Assembly: GCA_018814045.1 (NCBI GenBank)
Contig: JAHJAR010000020.1
Span: forward strand, 1 to 46,996
Source of the DNA: Planctomycetota bacterium
GTDB lineage: Bacteria > Planctomycetota > Phycisphaerae > UBA1845 > Fen-1342
Length of the DNA: 46,996 bases
Direction: 5' to 3'
How positions within the stretch are numbered: the first letter of the stretch is position 1; the number at the start of each line of letters is the position of its first letter. The notes under the pieces are model-generated. The model was given only the letters and a program-made list of their open reading frames with translations, did not search any database and was not told the origin of the DNA. This document shows positions 9,413 to 17,532 of the stretch, piece by piece. Made by a program: the position numbers and the translations under genes.

Positions 9413-9766
9413 CTAGCGCAGGAGGGCGAGCAACAGGTGCTCGCTGCCGATGATGCGCGCTTCGAGCTGGGTGGCCTCGTCGATGGCCAGGGCCATTACG
9501 TTGCGGAAATGCGGCGTACCGGGCAGACGGCCGAAAACCCAGGTATCCTCTTTGTCGCGTTGCACCAGTTCGTCCACCTGCTCTCGGGCGCGGCGGGCGT
9601 CGATATCGAAGGCTCGCAGCACTTTCTCCCCGAGCCCGCCTTCGTGCTGGGCGATCGCAAGCAGGATGTGCTCGGTACCGACGTACTCGAGCTCATATTC
9701 CTGGGCGATCGCATTGGCCAGCTTGACAATGGCCTTGGCGTGATCGTCGAGGTGTTGAAACGGCAT
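9413..9766 (-). CDS. Clp-N-domain (ClpC/ClpA-like N-terminal) protein, truncated by an amber codon
   Basis: 117 residues made only of the Clp-N double repeat that binds substrates or adaptors in ClpA/ClpC; no ATPase domain follows. Repeat 1 includes YVGTEHILLAIAQHEGGLGEKVLRAF and repeat 2 IIGSEHLLLALLR, then TAG. Stand-alone Clp-N (ClpS-like adaptor or ClpC paralogue) proteins exist, but here repeat 2 is cut in the middle. GAGAGGA precedes the ATG. The gene follows the 180-residue membrane protein by 12 bases and so ends the yggS operon. It could be a fresh pseudogene, a sequencing error or a read-through product. Confidence 0.75.
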   Translation of the reverse strand: MPFQHLDDHAKAIVKLANAIAQEYELEYVGTEHILLAIAQHEGGLGEKVLRAFDIDARRAREQVDELVQRDKEDTWVFGRLPGTPHFRNVMALAIDEATQLEARIIGSEHLLLALLR

Positions 9767-9778
9767 CGCGGTGTCCTC

Positions 9779-10324
9779 TCAGGTCGACCAGGTTCTGGCG
9801 AACCATTTATACCCAAGGGACAGCAACGCGACAAGCACGGTGAAGATGAGCGTGATCTTCAGAAGCCGCAGACGGTGGCGCACCTCGCGGTCACGCAGTT
9901 CCTGAAGCTGGCGATGAAGATCGGTGATCTTCGCATCGATGCGGTCTTCGACGTGGTCGAGTTTGGCGTCTACGCGGGCTTCGATCTCATCCAGCTTGGC
10001 AGCGATATAGCTGTCTGCCACGCCGCGCAGCCTCTCGGCCACGTCATGGAGCATGTGGACCCGCCGGTCGGATGACTCGGAGGAGGTGCTTCCGGCCGCC
10101 GCGGATTCGGAAGAAAGGGGAGCAACGTCGACCGGAGGGGACTCGAGCAGCTTCCCCAAAACGACCGATGCGACGTCGTGGCCTATCCGGCGGGCATGAT
10201 CAACCAACCCGCCGAACAGCCGTCGGCGTCGGTGGCCGGTCTGCCCGCCCGGGGGCGGCGCAGGACCGTCCGGGGGCGGCAGGCCGCCCGTCGGAGGCAT
10301 CGGTTGTGGTTCCTGATCGGCCAT
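9779..10324 (-). CDS. C-terminally membrane-anchored coiled-coil protein, unknown function
   Basis: 181 residues: a Pro/Gly-rich N-terminus (PMPPTGGLPPPDGPAPPP), a Ser/Ala-rich stretch, a charged helical coiled coil at about 90-150 (AAKLDEIEARVDAKLDHVED...), and one hydrophobic segment at the end (LLKITLIFTVLVALLSLGY). This suggests a tail-anchored protein. The ATG at 10324 was chosen because upstream codons overlap the preceding gene. It lies 29 bases after the 88-residue membrane protein in the yggS operon. No family is recognised. Confidence 0.65.
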   Translation of the reverse strand: MADQEPQPMPPTGGLPPPDGPAPPPGGQTGHRRRRLFGGLVDHARRIGHDVASVVLGKLLESPPVDVAPLSSESAAAGSTSSESSDRRVHMLHDVAERLRGVADSYIAAKLDEIEARVDAKLDHVEDRIDAKITDLHRQLQELRDREVRHRLRLLKITLIFTVLVALLSLGYKWFARTWST

Positions 10325-10353
10325 AACAACCAAGGCTTCGCGCGCCGGAGCCC

Positions 10354-10620
10354 TCACCCGATGCGCGTATGCAGCCACCAGATGCTGCACAGGGCCAGCG
10401 CCCACACGGCGATCATCAACAACTCGCCGCTCAGCGGACGCAGCCGCACGCTGGCGAGTTGATACGACAGATATAGCCTGAGCAGCCGGTTACGCGGATC
10501 GTCGCCACGCAGCGCTCTCGTCACGCGCCAGATCGTACCCGCGCCGGCCAGCAGCGTGTAGATCGCCAGGAACATGAACAGCGTCGTCCGGAAAAAGACG
10601 AACAGGTCGAACTCGGCCAT
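10354..10620 (-). CDS. Small membrane protein, unknown function
   Basis: 88 residues with two hydrophobic helices (about 8-29 and 66-82) separated by a basic stretch (RVTRALRGDDPRNRLLRLYLS). It starts 9 bases after the yggS stop; a GTG one codon upstream (10623) is an alternative start. YggT often follows yggS in other bacteria, but this sequence does not show the YggT pattern. Confidence 0.6.
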   Translation of the reverse strand: MAEFDLFVFFRTTLFMFLAIYTLLAGAGTIWRVTRALRGDDPRNRLLRLYLSYQLASVRLRPLSGELLMIAVWALALCSIWWLHTRIG

Positions 10621-10629
10621 CACGCACCG

Positions 10630-11418
10630 CTAGCCATGTGGATTGCCTCCCGCGTCCAGACCGGTGTAGAGCGCCGAGCCGATACGCACCATCGTGGCGC
10701 CTTCCTCGGCCGCCACCTGGTAATCCTGCGTCATGCCCATCGACAGATGTACGCAGTCGGCCGGAACCACGCCGCGGCAGCGCAGGGATTCCAGGAGTTC
10801 GCGCAGGCGGGCAAAGTGTGGCCGGGCGGCCTCCGGCTCGGGATTGAAGGGCGCCATGGTCATCAGGCCGCGCAGCCGAATCCGCGTGCGTGTCGCCAGG
10901 GCCGTTACCAGCGGCTCGACTTCCCCGGGCGCGGCGCCGAACTTGCTCTGCTCGCTGGCGATGTTGACCTCGACCAGCGCGTCGATCGTGACGTCGAGCT
11001 GGTCAGCCTGCTTGTGGAGCTCGTCGGCCAGCCGGAGCGAGTCCAGGGCGTGGACGGTGCGGCTGTGGGGCAGCAGCATACGGATCTTGTTGCGTTGCAG
11101 GTGGCCGATCATGTGCCAGCGCGGCTGGGGAGCTGCGGCGGGCCCAGCCTCGGCTGAATCGTCGTCGTCGAACACAGAGGTCGTTGACGCTCCGAGAGCC
11201 TTGGCCCGCTGCACGAGTTGTTGCACGCGGTTCTCGCCGAGATCAATGGCACCGGCCGCGAGCAGACCCATGATCACCTCGGGGGCGACGTACTTGGTGA
11301 CCGCCACGAGCCGCACCGAAGTGGGGCTACGCCCGGCTCGCTGGCAGGCGTCAGCTATATTCTGGCGGATCTCGGCCAGATTGCGGCGAAGTTGATTTAT
11401 GCCGTGGAACGGTTCCAT
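10630..11418 (-). CDS. YggS-family pyridoxal-phosphate homeostasis protein (PLPBP)
   Basis: A 262-residue cytosolic PLP-binding protein with an alanine-racemase-like barrel but no known catalysis; the family keeps vitamin B6 pools balanced. Visible motifs are VRLVAVTKYV (PLP Lys), IDLGENRVQQLVQ, WHMIGHLQRNKIRML, LVEVNIASEQSKFG, LRGLMTMAPF, LSMGMTQDYQVA and VRIGSALYTG. A roughly 20-residue acidic insertion (SVFDDDDSAEAGPAAAP) sits before the WHMIGH motif and is longer than usual. The ATG at 11418 is the first that excludes non-homologous sequence. It heads a four-gene minus-strand operon and is divergent from the cyclase fusion. Confidence 0.93.
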   Translation of the reverse strand: MEPFHGINQLRRNLAEIRQNIADACQRAGRSPTSVRLVAVTKYVAPEVIMGLLAAGAIDLGENRVQQLVQRAKALGASTTSVFDDDDSAEAGPAAAPQPRWHMIGHLQRNKIRMLLPHSRTVHALDSLRLADELHKQADQLDVTIDALVEVNIASEQSKFGAAPGEVEPLVTALATRTRIRLRGLMTMAPFNPEPEAARPHFARLRELLESLRCRGVVPADCVHLSMGMTQDYQVAAEEGATMVRIGSALYTGLDAGGNPHG

Positions 11419-11494
11419 GGTCGCCAGGCAGCCGGTAATCTTGTGAACCAGTGCCGCTCGGTGCGGCACGGCGCCCATTCTATACTGTGACGGC

Positions 11495-13342
11495 ATGCTT
11501 GACACGTTGAACAGGCTGTTTGCCGGGCTGGGCAGCGCTGCACACGACCCGTTCCCGGTTGCCATCGAACTGGCTCTCATCGGTCTGGCCATCAACTGGT
11601 GCGTGGGCAAGCTACAGGGTACGCGCGGTACCCGCCCCTTGCGCGGGCTGCTCATCGTCCTGCTGGTGGCGACGCTGGTAGTGCGTGTGCTTGCGGCGCA
11701 GATGGATTGGGCGCGGCTGGTGCTGTTGTACGACTACTTCGTTGTCGCGCTGGCGTTCATCGCGTTGACGGGGTTTCAGCCGGAACTGCGGCGGGCGTTT
11801 CTGCGCGCGGGCGATGTCCCGGTGCTTGGCGGTCTGCGACGGGGCGCGCCCCAGTCGAAGCTGGTCGGCGCGCTGGTCAAATCCGCCGGCTACCTCTCGC
11901 GCAATCGCTACGGTGGTCTGATTGCGATCCGGCGCAGCGTCGATCTGCGTGGCTGGGCGGAGAACGGGACGACGATCAACGGAGAGGTTTCCGCCAACCT
12001 GCTGAATACGATCTTCTTTCCGAACTCGGCCCTGCACGATCTGGGCGTGATAATTCAGGGTAACAAATTGCTGGCTGCCAACTGCCAGTTCCCGCAAGCC
12101 GAGAGCGACGACGTGGATTCGGCGCTGGGCAGCCGACACCTCGCCGCGGTGGGAATGAGCTACGAGTCGGATGCGCTCGTGCTGGTGGTCTCGGAAGAAA
12201 CCGGGACCATCTCGCTGGCGGACAACGGTCGCCTGACGCGTTTCCTGGCGCTCGATGAGTTGGAGGAGGAGTTGCTGACGCGTCTGAGCGGCAAGACTCC
12301 GGCCACGCAGAATCCACGCCGTGCCAGCGGGTGGCACGTGGCGTGGCGCGTTGTTCGCCGGTTTCTGCTGGTCGTCCCGCTCACGCTGGTCATCTGGTAC
12401 TTGGCGTATCAGGCCAGCCAAATAGAGGCCCCCGGCGTCAAGCTGGTGCTGGGCATCACGCACGAGACTCCCGCGCGGGTCGTGGACGTCATGCAGCCGC
12501 AGCCGGCGCGCTTCAGCGTGACATTCCGCGGTTCGGCGCGCGAGATCAGGGCACTTCGGGACGAAAGTGCCGGCGGGCCACTGCGCTTGAACTGGATGCT
12601 CTCGGGAGACTACGACCAGCCCGACCGCTATACGCTCTCCGCGCGGGCCATCATCGAGAATCTGCCGACGATCCGTGAACGCGGCGTGACGGTCGAGAAG
12701 GTGGTTCCGGAGACGCTCACGTTCGACGTCGACAAGGTCGTCACCGTGGCGATGCCCGTTCGTGTCGAGAGCGGATCGATACGCGTGGCTGGCGTGCGCT
12801 GCGACCCGGCCGAGGCGCTGGTTACGTTACGCTCCGGAGACTTGGCGCGCCTTTTGGTCGAGCAGCGGACCGTCACGGCCATCGTCGAGGAGCGACTGCG
12901 CGAGGCACATCCGGGCGAAACCCTCGCCCTGGATCGAGTCAGACTCCAGCTGGCGGTGGGCGGCGTCGAGGCGCTCCGGGTCGAGCCGGCCACGACCAAT
13001 GTGGCCCTGCGCGTCGTTGGCCAGCAAGTGCGCCGGCGCGTCCCGAGCGTGGCGGTGCGCTACTCGATCAGCCCGCAACTAGTCTCTCGCTACGGAATCG
13101 AGCTGCGCGATCCGAACGAGATGTTGATCGAGGTCGAGGTGGAAGGCGACAAGGCGCTGGTGGACGCACTACAGGCGCAGGATTTGCGCGCCTTTGTGCG
13201 AATCGACAGCAGCCTGGAACCCCCCTCGCTGGAGTTCCGCCCGATCCCGATTACCCTGCTGCCCCCCGAGGGTATCGCGGTGGTGAGTCCTTTGCCCAGC
13301 GTGCACCTGCGGTTGGTCGATCACCAGGTGGGGACGCCCTGA
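11495..13342 (+). CDS. CdaA-type diadenylate cyclase fused to YbbR/CdaR repeats, with altered catalytic motifs
   Basis: 615 residues. Three hydrophobic segments in 20-95 precede a DisA-N/CdaA cyclase domain (about 105-265) that would make cyclic di-AMP from two ATP. The family context is clear (GGLIAIRR, IFFPNSALHD, ALGSRH, VSEETGTIS), but the DGA motif reads D182-L-G and the RHR motif R214-H-L. A further membrane helix (287-306) leads to extracytoplasmic YbbR-like repeats (about 315-610). In most bacteria cyclase and CdaR are separate adjacent genes. A TATACT at 11481 lies only 9 bases before the ATG, hinting at a very short leader. The stop overlaps the next gene (TGATG). It may be inactive or altered. 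Confidence 0.85.
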   Translation: MLDTLNRLFAGLGSAAHDPFPVAIELALIGLAINWCVGKLQGTRGTRPLRGLLIVLLVATLVVRVLAAQMDWARLVLLYDYFVVALAFIALTGFQPELRRAFLRAGDVPVLGGLRRGAPQSKLVGALVKSAGYLSRNRYGGLIAIRRSVDLRGWAENGTTINGEVSANLLNTIFFPNSALHDLGVIIQGNKLLAANCQFPQAESDDVDSALGSRHLAAVGMSYESDALVLVVSEETGTISLADNGRLTRFLALDELEEELLTRLSGKTPATQNPRRASGWHVAWRVVRRFLLVVPLTLVIWYLAYQASQIEAPGVKLVLGITHETPARVVDVMQPQPARFSVTFRGSAREIRALRDESAGGPLRLNWMLSGDYDQPDRYTLSARAIIENLPTIRERGVTVEKVVPETLTFDVDKVVTVAMPVRVESGSIRVAGVRCDPAEALVTLRSGDLARLLVEQRTVTAIVEERLREAHPGETLALDRVRLQLAVGGVEALRVEPATTNVALRVVGQQVRRRVPSVAVRYSISPQLVSRYGIELRDPNEMLIEVEVEGDKALVDALQAQDLRAFVRIDSSLEPPSLEFRPIPITLLPPEGIAVVSPLPSVHLRLVDHQVGTP

Positions 13343-14079
13343 TGGCGCGGCGTCGTCAGCCCGAGCTGCGCGTGTTGGGGCTGGACAGCGAAGTGGTGGT
13401 TGTCGACAAGCCGGCGGGTGTCGTGTCTGTGCCGGGGCGGGGCGGCGAGGTTAGCCTGCCGGAGTTGCTGCGCGCCCGGCCGGACTTCGCGCCGGATGAG
13501 CCCCTGCGCGTGGTGCACCGGCTGGACATGGACGCTACTGGCGTGATCGTCTATGCGCGCACACTCGCGGCGCAACGGGCCCTGGTGCGCCAGTTCGCCG
13601 AACGGCGGGTGGAGAAGGTCTACTTGGCCCTGGTGCGGGGCTACGTGGAGTCGGACGGCGAGGTTTCCCTTTGCCTTTACTATGATAAGCGTGCGGGGCA
13701 CATGCGCGCCTCGCCGTGCCGGGGCAAGCCCTCGTGCACGCGCTACAGCGTCCGGCAGCGTGTCCCGGGGCACACGCTGCTGGAGTGCCAGCCGCTGACC
13801 GGACGCACGCATCAGATTCGGGCGCACCTGGCGGCGATCGGCTTCCCGCTGGCCGTCGACCATGTGTACGGCGGGGCCAGGGCGGTGCTCCTGTCCGAAT
13901 ACAAGCCCGACTACCGTCCGAGCACGCGGCATGCCGAGCGGCCGCTGATCCAGAGGTTGACGCTGCATGCTGCCCGGCTCAGCTTCACCCACCCGGCCGA
14001 TGGCGAGCGTGTGACCTTCGAAGCAGCCCTGCCGAAGGACTTGCGGGTCACCCTGAATCAGCTTGCCCGGCTGGCCTGA
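13342..14079 (+). CDS. RluA-family RNA pseudouridine synthase
   Basis: 245 residues. It isomerises specific uridines in rRNA or tRNA. The catalytic motif is VVHRLDMDATGVIVYAR with Asp at about 58, and GRTHQIRAHLAAIGFPLAVD is the conserved C-terminal element. There is no N-terminal S4 domain, unlike RluC and RluD. The ATG shares its A with the TGA stop of the cyclase fusion, so translation is coupled. The target site cannot be assigned from sequence. Confidence 0.92.
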   Translation: MARRRQPELRVLGLDSEVVVVDKPAGVVSVPGRGGEVSLPELLRARPDFAPDEPLRVVHRLDMDATGVIVYARTLAAQRALVRQFAERRVEKVYLALVRGYVESDGEVSLCLYYDKRAGHMRASPCRGKPSCTRYSVRQRVPGHTLLECQPLTGRTHQIRAHLAAIGFPLAVDHVYGGARAVLLSEYKPDYRPSTRHAERPLIQRLTLHAARLSFTHPADGERVTFEAALPKDLRVTLNQLARLA

Positions 14080-14202
14080 GCGCGGGGCGGCCGCGTACGC
14101 CATCGTTGGGTGGTGCTACAGTCTTTTCCCAGCAGAGGTTACAATGACTGCACGGCTAGTGATGCCGGGCCTTTGGGAAGCCGATAATCCCTAAGGATCG
14201 CC

Positions 14203-17200
14203 GTGCGCGTTTCGCGGCGGAGTGCGCTGTTGCGCACGATGCAGGCCGGCTTGGACCAATTGATGGCGCCCGCAGCCGATGACATCCCAGCCACCGACCT
14301 AGAGCCGTCGGAAGCGCAGTCAGAATCCACGGCCGAGGTCGAGGCGGCGGAACCGTCGCCCGCGGATGCGGATGGGGGACGAACGGCGATTGCACGCATC
14401 GGGGGGGCGGTTCCCAAGACGAAGCCTACGGCCGGTATGCAAGACCGAATCGGTCCGATGGTGACCGAGATTCGGGCGCGCATGGCAGAGATCGCGTCGC
14501 GCGAGTTGGCGATCGAGCGGCGCGAACACAGCCTGAAGCAGCAGTACCGGCGACTCGAACAGGCCGCCAAGCATGCGGCCCGGCAGGAGTTGGAGGAAGC
14601 CCGCCGGCGTCTCGAGGTTCGCAGTGCCGAATTGGATGCGCAGGCGATCGAGCTGGCGACGCAGCGCGCCACGCTGGAGGAGGCCGAAGAGACGCTGGCC
14701 CGCCGCGAACGCGAACAAGAGCAGACCGAACGGCACACGTCACGCCTGGACGACCGCCTGCGCCGCCACGGGGAGACGGAGCGGCAGAAGCGAAAACGCG
14801 ATCGGCGGGCGCTGCTGGACCGCATCGCCGTCGTACGCCAGCGCGAACACGACCTGCAACAGCGGATCCGCGCGGCACGCGACGACATCTCCGAACGGCG
14901 CGACAACCTCAAGGAAGATCAGGCCGAACTGGAACGTCAGGCGGCGGAGCTGGAGCAACGCCGGGAAGAGATCGAGGCGCGAACGGCGGAATGGGACAAG
15001 CACCTGGGTGAGTTGCAGGCCCGGGCCGCGGCGGTGGAGGCGCAGGAAGCACGGCAGAAGGGCGGGCAGGCCCAGACCGAAGAGTTACGGCGGCAGCTCT
15101 CGCACAGCCTGGAAACCCTGGAGGAAGAGCGCGTCCGCGCGATCGAGAAGCAGCGCCAACTCGACCGCGAGTGGCGCGCCATGCGCGCGAAGCGCAACCA
15201 GCTCGCCAAGAGCGGCGAGAACGCGGACGTTCAGCGGCGTGATCTGAAACAGGAGTTGGCGGCGCTGGAAGAGCGTGCCCAGCGCCTGGACAACCGCGAA
15301 CAACAACTCGCGGACAAGGCGGCCGAAGTCGAGCGCGAGGCGGGTCGGCTGAGGAAAGTGGAGTTGGAGCTGACGGAACGGCAGCGTGCGATCGACGCGC
15401 TTTACCAGCAGGCGGTTGAATTCGAACAGGACATGCAGCGTGGCCTGGAAGACACGTTGGCCCTGCGCGAACAGGTGGAAGCACGCGACGCCGAGGTCCG
15501 CCAGACGACCTTGGCCCTGGAAGTCGAGCAGCAGGAATTGCGGCGCAAGAGCGAGCTGCTTGACCACACACGCGAGGAATTCGCCGAGCAGCGCGGCCGG
15601 CACGAAAGTAAGCTGCGTGGCGCGCGTGAGTTGCTGGCCCGCCAGGCCTCCCTCGCGCGGAGTGCACCGCCGCCCGCGCCGCGGCCCGGCTGGTGGTGGT
15701 TGCGAGCCGGCTGCCTGTCAGTCGTTGCGGCCGCGGCCGCGGCAGTCGGTTGGCTGGCGTTGGATCTGCCGCGCTACCGGGGTATGGCCGAGATCAGGAT
15801 CATCAGCGAAAGTCGGGCGGCGGAGCGGGTTGTGGCCGAGCATGCGGCGCGCTTGCTTATGCCGGGATTCGTGTCTGAGGAGCACATCGATGCCGATCTG
15901 GCTGCGGCATGGTGGCGGGCAGTCCACGCTGGACGGGTCGTCGTCACGCCATTGGTTGACCAGGCGTCCGTGGAAGTGCGGGTGACGGCTGAGATAGCGG
16001 GTTTGGGACGGCGACTGGTGGAGAGCGTGGCGGAGAGCTACGCGCGCCACGTCAACAGGAGTGTGGCGCGGCACGAGTTGCCGGTCGGTTTTGCGGACCT
16101 GATCGAGCGGCAAGCCAGCGTTAAAGCCGAACTGGACGAGCTCCGTGCCCAGCAACTCGATGCGGTCACAGCGCTGGCAGGCATTCCGGAGACGGCCGAA
16201 CTCGAGCGGCACGTGGCGGAGTTGGAGCAGGCCCGTCGCGACTACGCCGAAATCGGGCAGAAGCTTGCCCAGGCGCGCGAGGAGTTGGATACCCTGAAGG
16301 GGGCCGAAGTTCCTCGCGGCACGGTGACGCCGGAGGAGTATGAGCAGGCCCTGGCGGCCGACCAGGTGTACAGCGAGGATCAGAAGGAGTACCGGAGTCA
16401 GACGCGCTCCTATCAACGCGAATTGGCCGTCGGGATGGTGATGGTCGTCGATCCGTTGAAGGTGCTGCGGCGATCGTTGGCGACCTTGCGGGAGACCATC
16501 GCCGAGCAGCGCGCCCTCGAACCGCCGGCGGAGATCGGGTCGGTGCTGGAGGCCTGTGCCACTGGTGCGGAGCGACTTGAGCGACCGCTGGCCGCGTTCC
16601 TGCAACAGTGGAACAAGTGGCGCGAAGAAGTGGAGAATGCCGACCTCGGCCAGGATGTGCTCGAATTGGTCAAGCGGCAGAGCACCGCCGCGGAAAGCCT
16701 GCGGCGCATCTGTGACGAAGTGCGGACGCTGCTGACGGAAATGCAAACGCAGATCGCCGGCGTCGTCGCGGCTTCGAGCGGGGGGACGCGTGAAGTCGTG
16801 GTGGCGGCCGTGCTGCGCAGCGACCTCGCGACGTTGGGCACGAGCATCGAAGCCCTGAGCGAGGTGGGTGGTGCGGTTGACCCGACTCAGAACTTCCGCC
16901 TGGATGCGCCCGATCGCCAGTTGCGCGGGCTGCGGACGCGCTTGAACAGCCGGCGCGCGGCGGTTCGTCAACAGGCGCAGCTAGCCGCCGACCAGCGGGC
17001 CCGCGAACAGCACGAGGCGCAGTTGACCGAGCTGCGCACAAGCGTGCGAGAGGCGGAACAACGCCGCGAGCAGGCGATCTTGTCGCTGGCAGAGCAGATG
17101 GATAGGTTGCGCACGCTCGAAGTGCAGGTTCACCGCCGGCGTACGCTGGAGGCCGCCGTGCAGTCGAACGATACGCAGGCGGCGCGGCTCGAAGCGCAGT

Positions 17201-17463
17201 TGAAGCGTCTTGACGGTGGCCTGGCCGAGGGCCGCCGGGCCACTTCGAAGCCAGACCGGGCCGAGGTCGTCTCCGTGCGCGAGGAGCAGATCGCGGGTAC
17301 GAACCGGCACACCCGGGCCGCAGCCACGGGGGCGGGGGCGTTCGTGGTCACCTGGCTCGTGTGCCTGCTCATGATCGTGGGCGGCTCAGCGCGGCGACGA
17401 CCAGGATCGTTGGGAGGGGAGCAGGCCGAGTCGGGCGCGCATACCGATCAGGATGGCGCCTAG
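14203..17463 (+). CDS. Very large coiled-coil protein with two membrane helices, possibly polysaccharide co-polymerase-like
   Basis: 1086 residues. Residues about 80-480 are an almost unbroken coiled coil rich in Glu, Arg, Gln and Ala. A membrane helix follows at about 498-520 (LSVVAAAAAAVGWLALDL), then a region of about 520 residues that begins YRGMAEIRIISESRAAERVVAEH and contains more coiled coil, then a second helix at about 1041-1062 and a short cytoplasmic tail. Two helices enclosing a long coiled-coil periplasmic region resemble Wzz/GumC co-polymerases, but the cytoplasmic coiled coil is atypical and no kinase domain is seen; this is inference. The GTG at 14203 has AAGGA five bases upstream. 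Confidence 0.75.
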   Translation: MRVSRRSALLRTMQAGLDQLMAPAADDIPATDLEPSEAQSESTAEVEAAEPSPADADGGRTAIARIGGAVPKTKPTAGMQDRIGPMVTEIRARMAEIASRELAIERREHSLKQQYRRLEQAAKHAARQELEEARRRLEVRSAELDAQAIELATQRATLEEAEETLARREREQEQTERHTSRLDDRLRRHGETERQKRKRDRRALLDRIAVVRQREHDLQQRIRAARDDISERRDNLKEDQAELERQAAELEQRREEIEARTAEWDKHLGELQARAAAVEAQEARQKGGQAQTEELRRQLSHSLETLEEERVRAIEKQRQLDREWRAMRAKRNQLAKSGENADVQRRDLKQELAALEERAQRLDNREQQLADKAAEVEREAGRLRKVELELTERQRAIDALYQQAVEFEQDMQRGLEDTLALREQVEARDAEVRQTTLALEVEQQELRRKSELLDHTREEFAEQRGRHESKLRGARELLARQASLARSAPPPAPRPGWWWLRAGCLSVVAAAAAAVGWLALDLPRYRGMAEIRIISESRAAERVVAEHAARLLMPGFVSEEHIDADLAAAWWRAVHAGRVVVTPLVDQASVEVRVTAEIAGLGRRLVESVAESYARHVNRSVARHELPVGFADLIERQASVKAELDELRAQQLDAVTALAGIPETAELERHVAELEQARRDYAEIGQKLAQAREELDTLKGAEVPRGTVTPEEYEQALAADQVYSEDQKEYRSQTRSYQRELAVGMVMVVDPLKVLRRSLATLRETIAEQRALEPPAEIGSVLEACATGAERLERPLAAFLQQWNKWREEVENADLGQDVLELVKRQSTAAESLRRICDEVRTLLTEMQTQIAGVVAASSGGTREVVVAAVLRSDLATLGTSIEALSEVGGAVDPTQNFRLDAPDRQLRGLRTRLNSRRAAVRQQAQLAADQRAREQHEAQLTELRTSVREAEQRREQAILSLAEQMDRLRTLEVQVHRRRTLEAAVQSNDTQAARLEAQLKRLDGGLAEGRRATSKPDRAEVVSVREEQIAGTNRHTRAAATGAGAFVVTWLVCLLMIVGGSARRRPGSLGGEQAESGAHTDQDGA

Positions 17464-17532
17464 CTGATCGACGGAGCGGCGCGCTGCGGCAGGCGGGGGG
17501 GAAGCGAATCCACCTCAGGATTGCGTTGACCG

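Noticed and set aside
9413-9415. Genome-wide recoding of TAG as an amino acid
   Set aside because: Several well-defined genes in the window end in TAG, so TAG acts as a normal stop; a local mutation, error or occasional read-through fits better.
9308-10075. 255-residue open frame on the plus strand
   Set aside because: It runs antisense to the Clp-N and coiled-coil genes, both of which have clear family or topological features.
10354-10620. YggT assignment for the small membrane protein after yggS
   Set aside because: Position fits, but the sequence lacks the YggT two-domain hydrophobic pattern, so only a generic call is made.
15718-16971. 417-residue open frame on the minus strand
   Set aside because: Antisense shadow of the coiled-coil protein, whose regular codon bias keeps opposite frames open.
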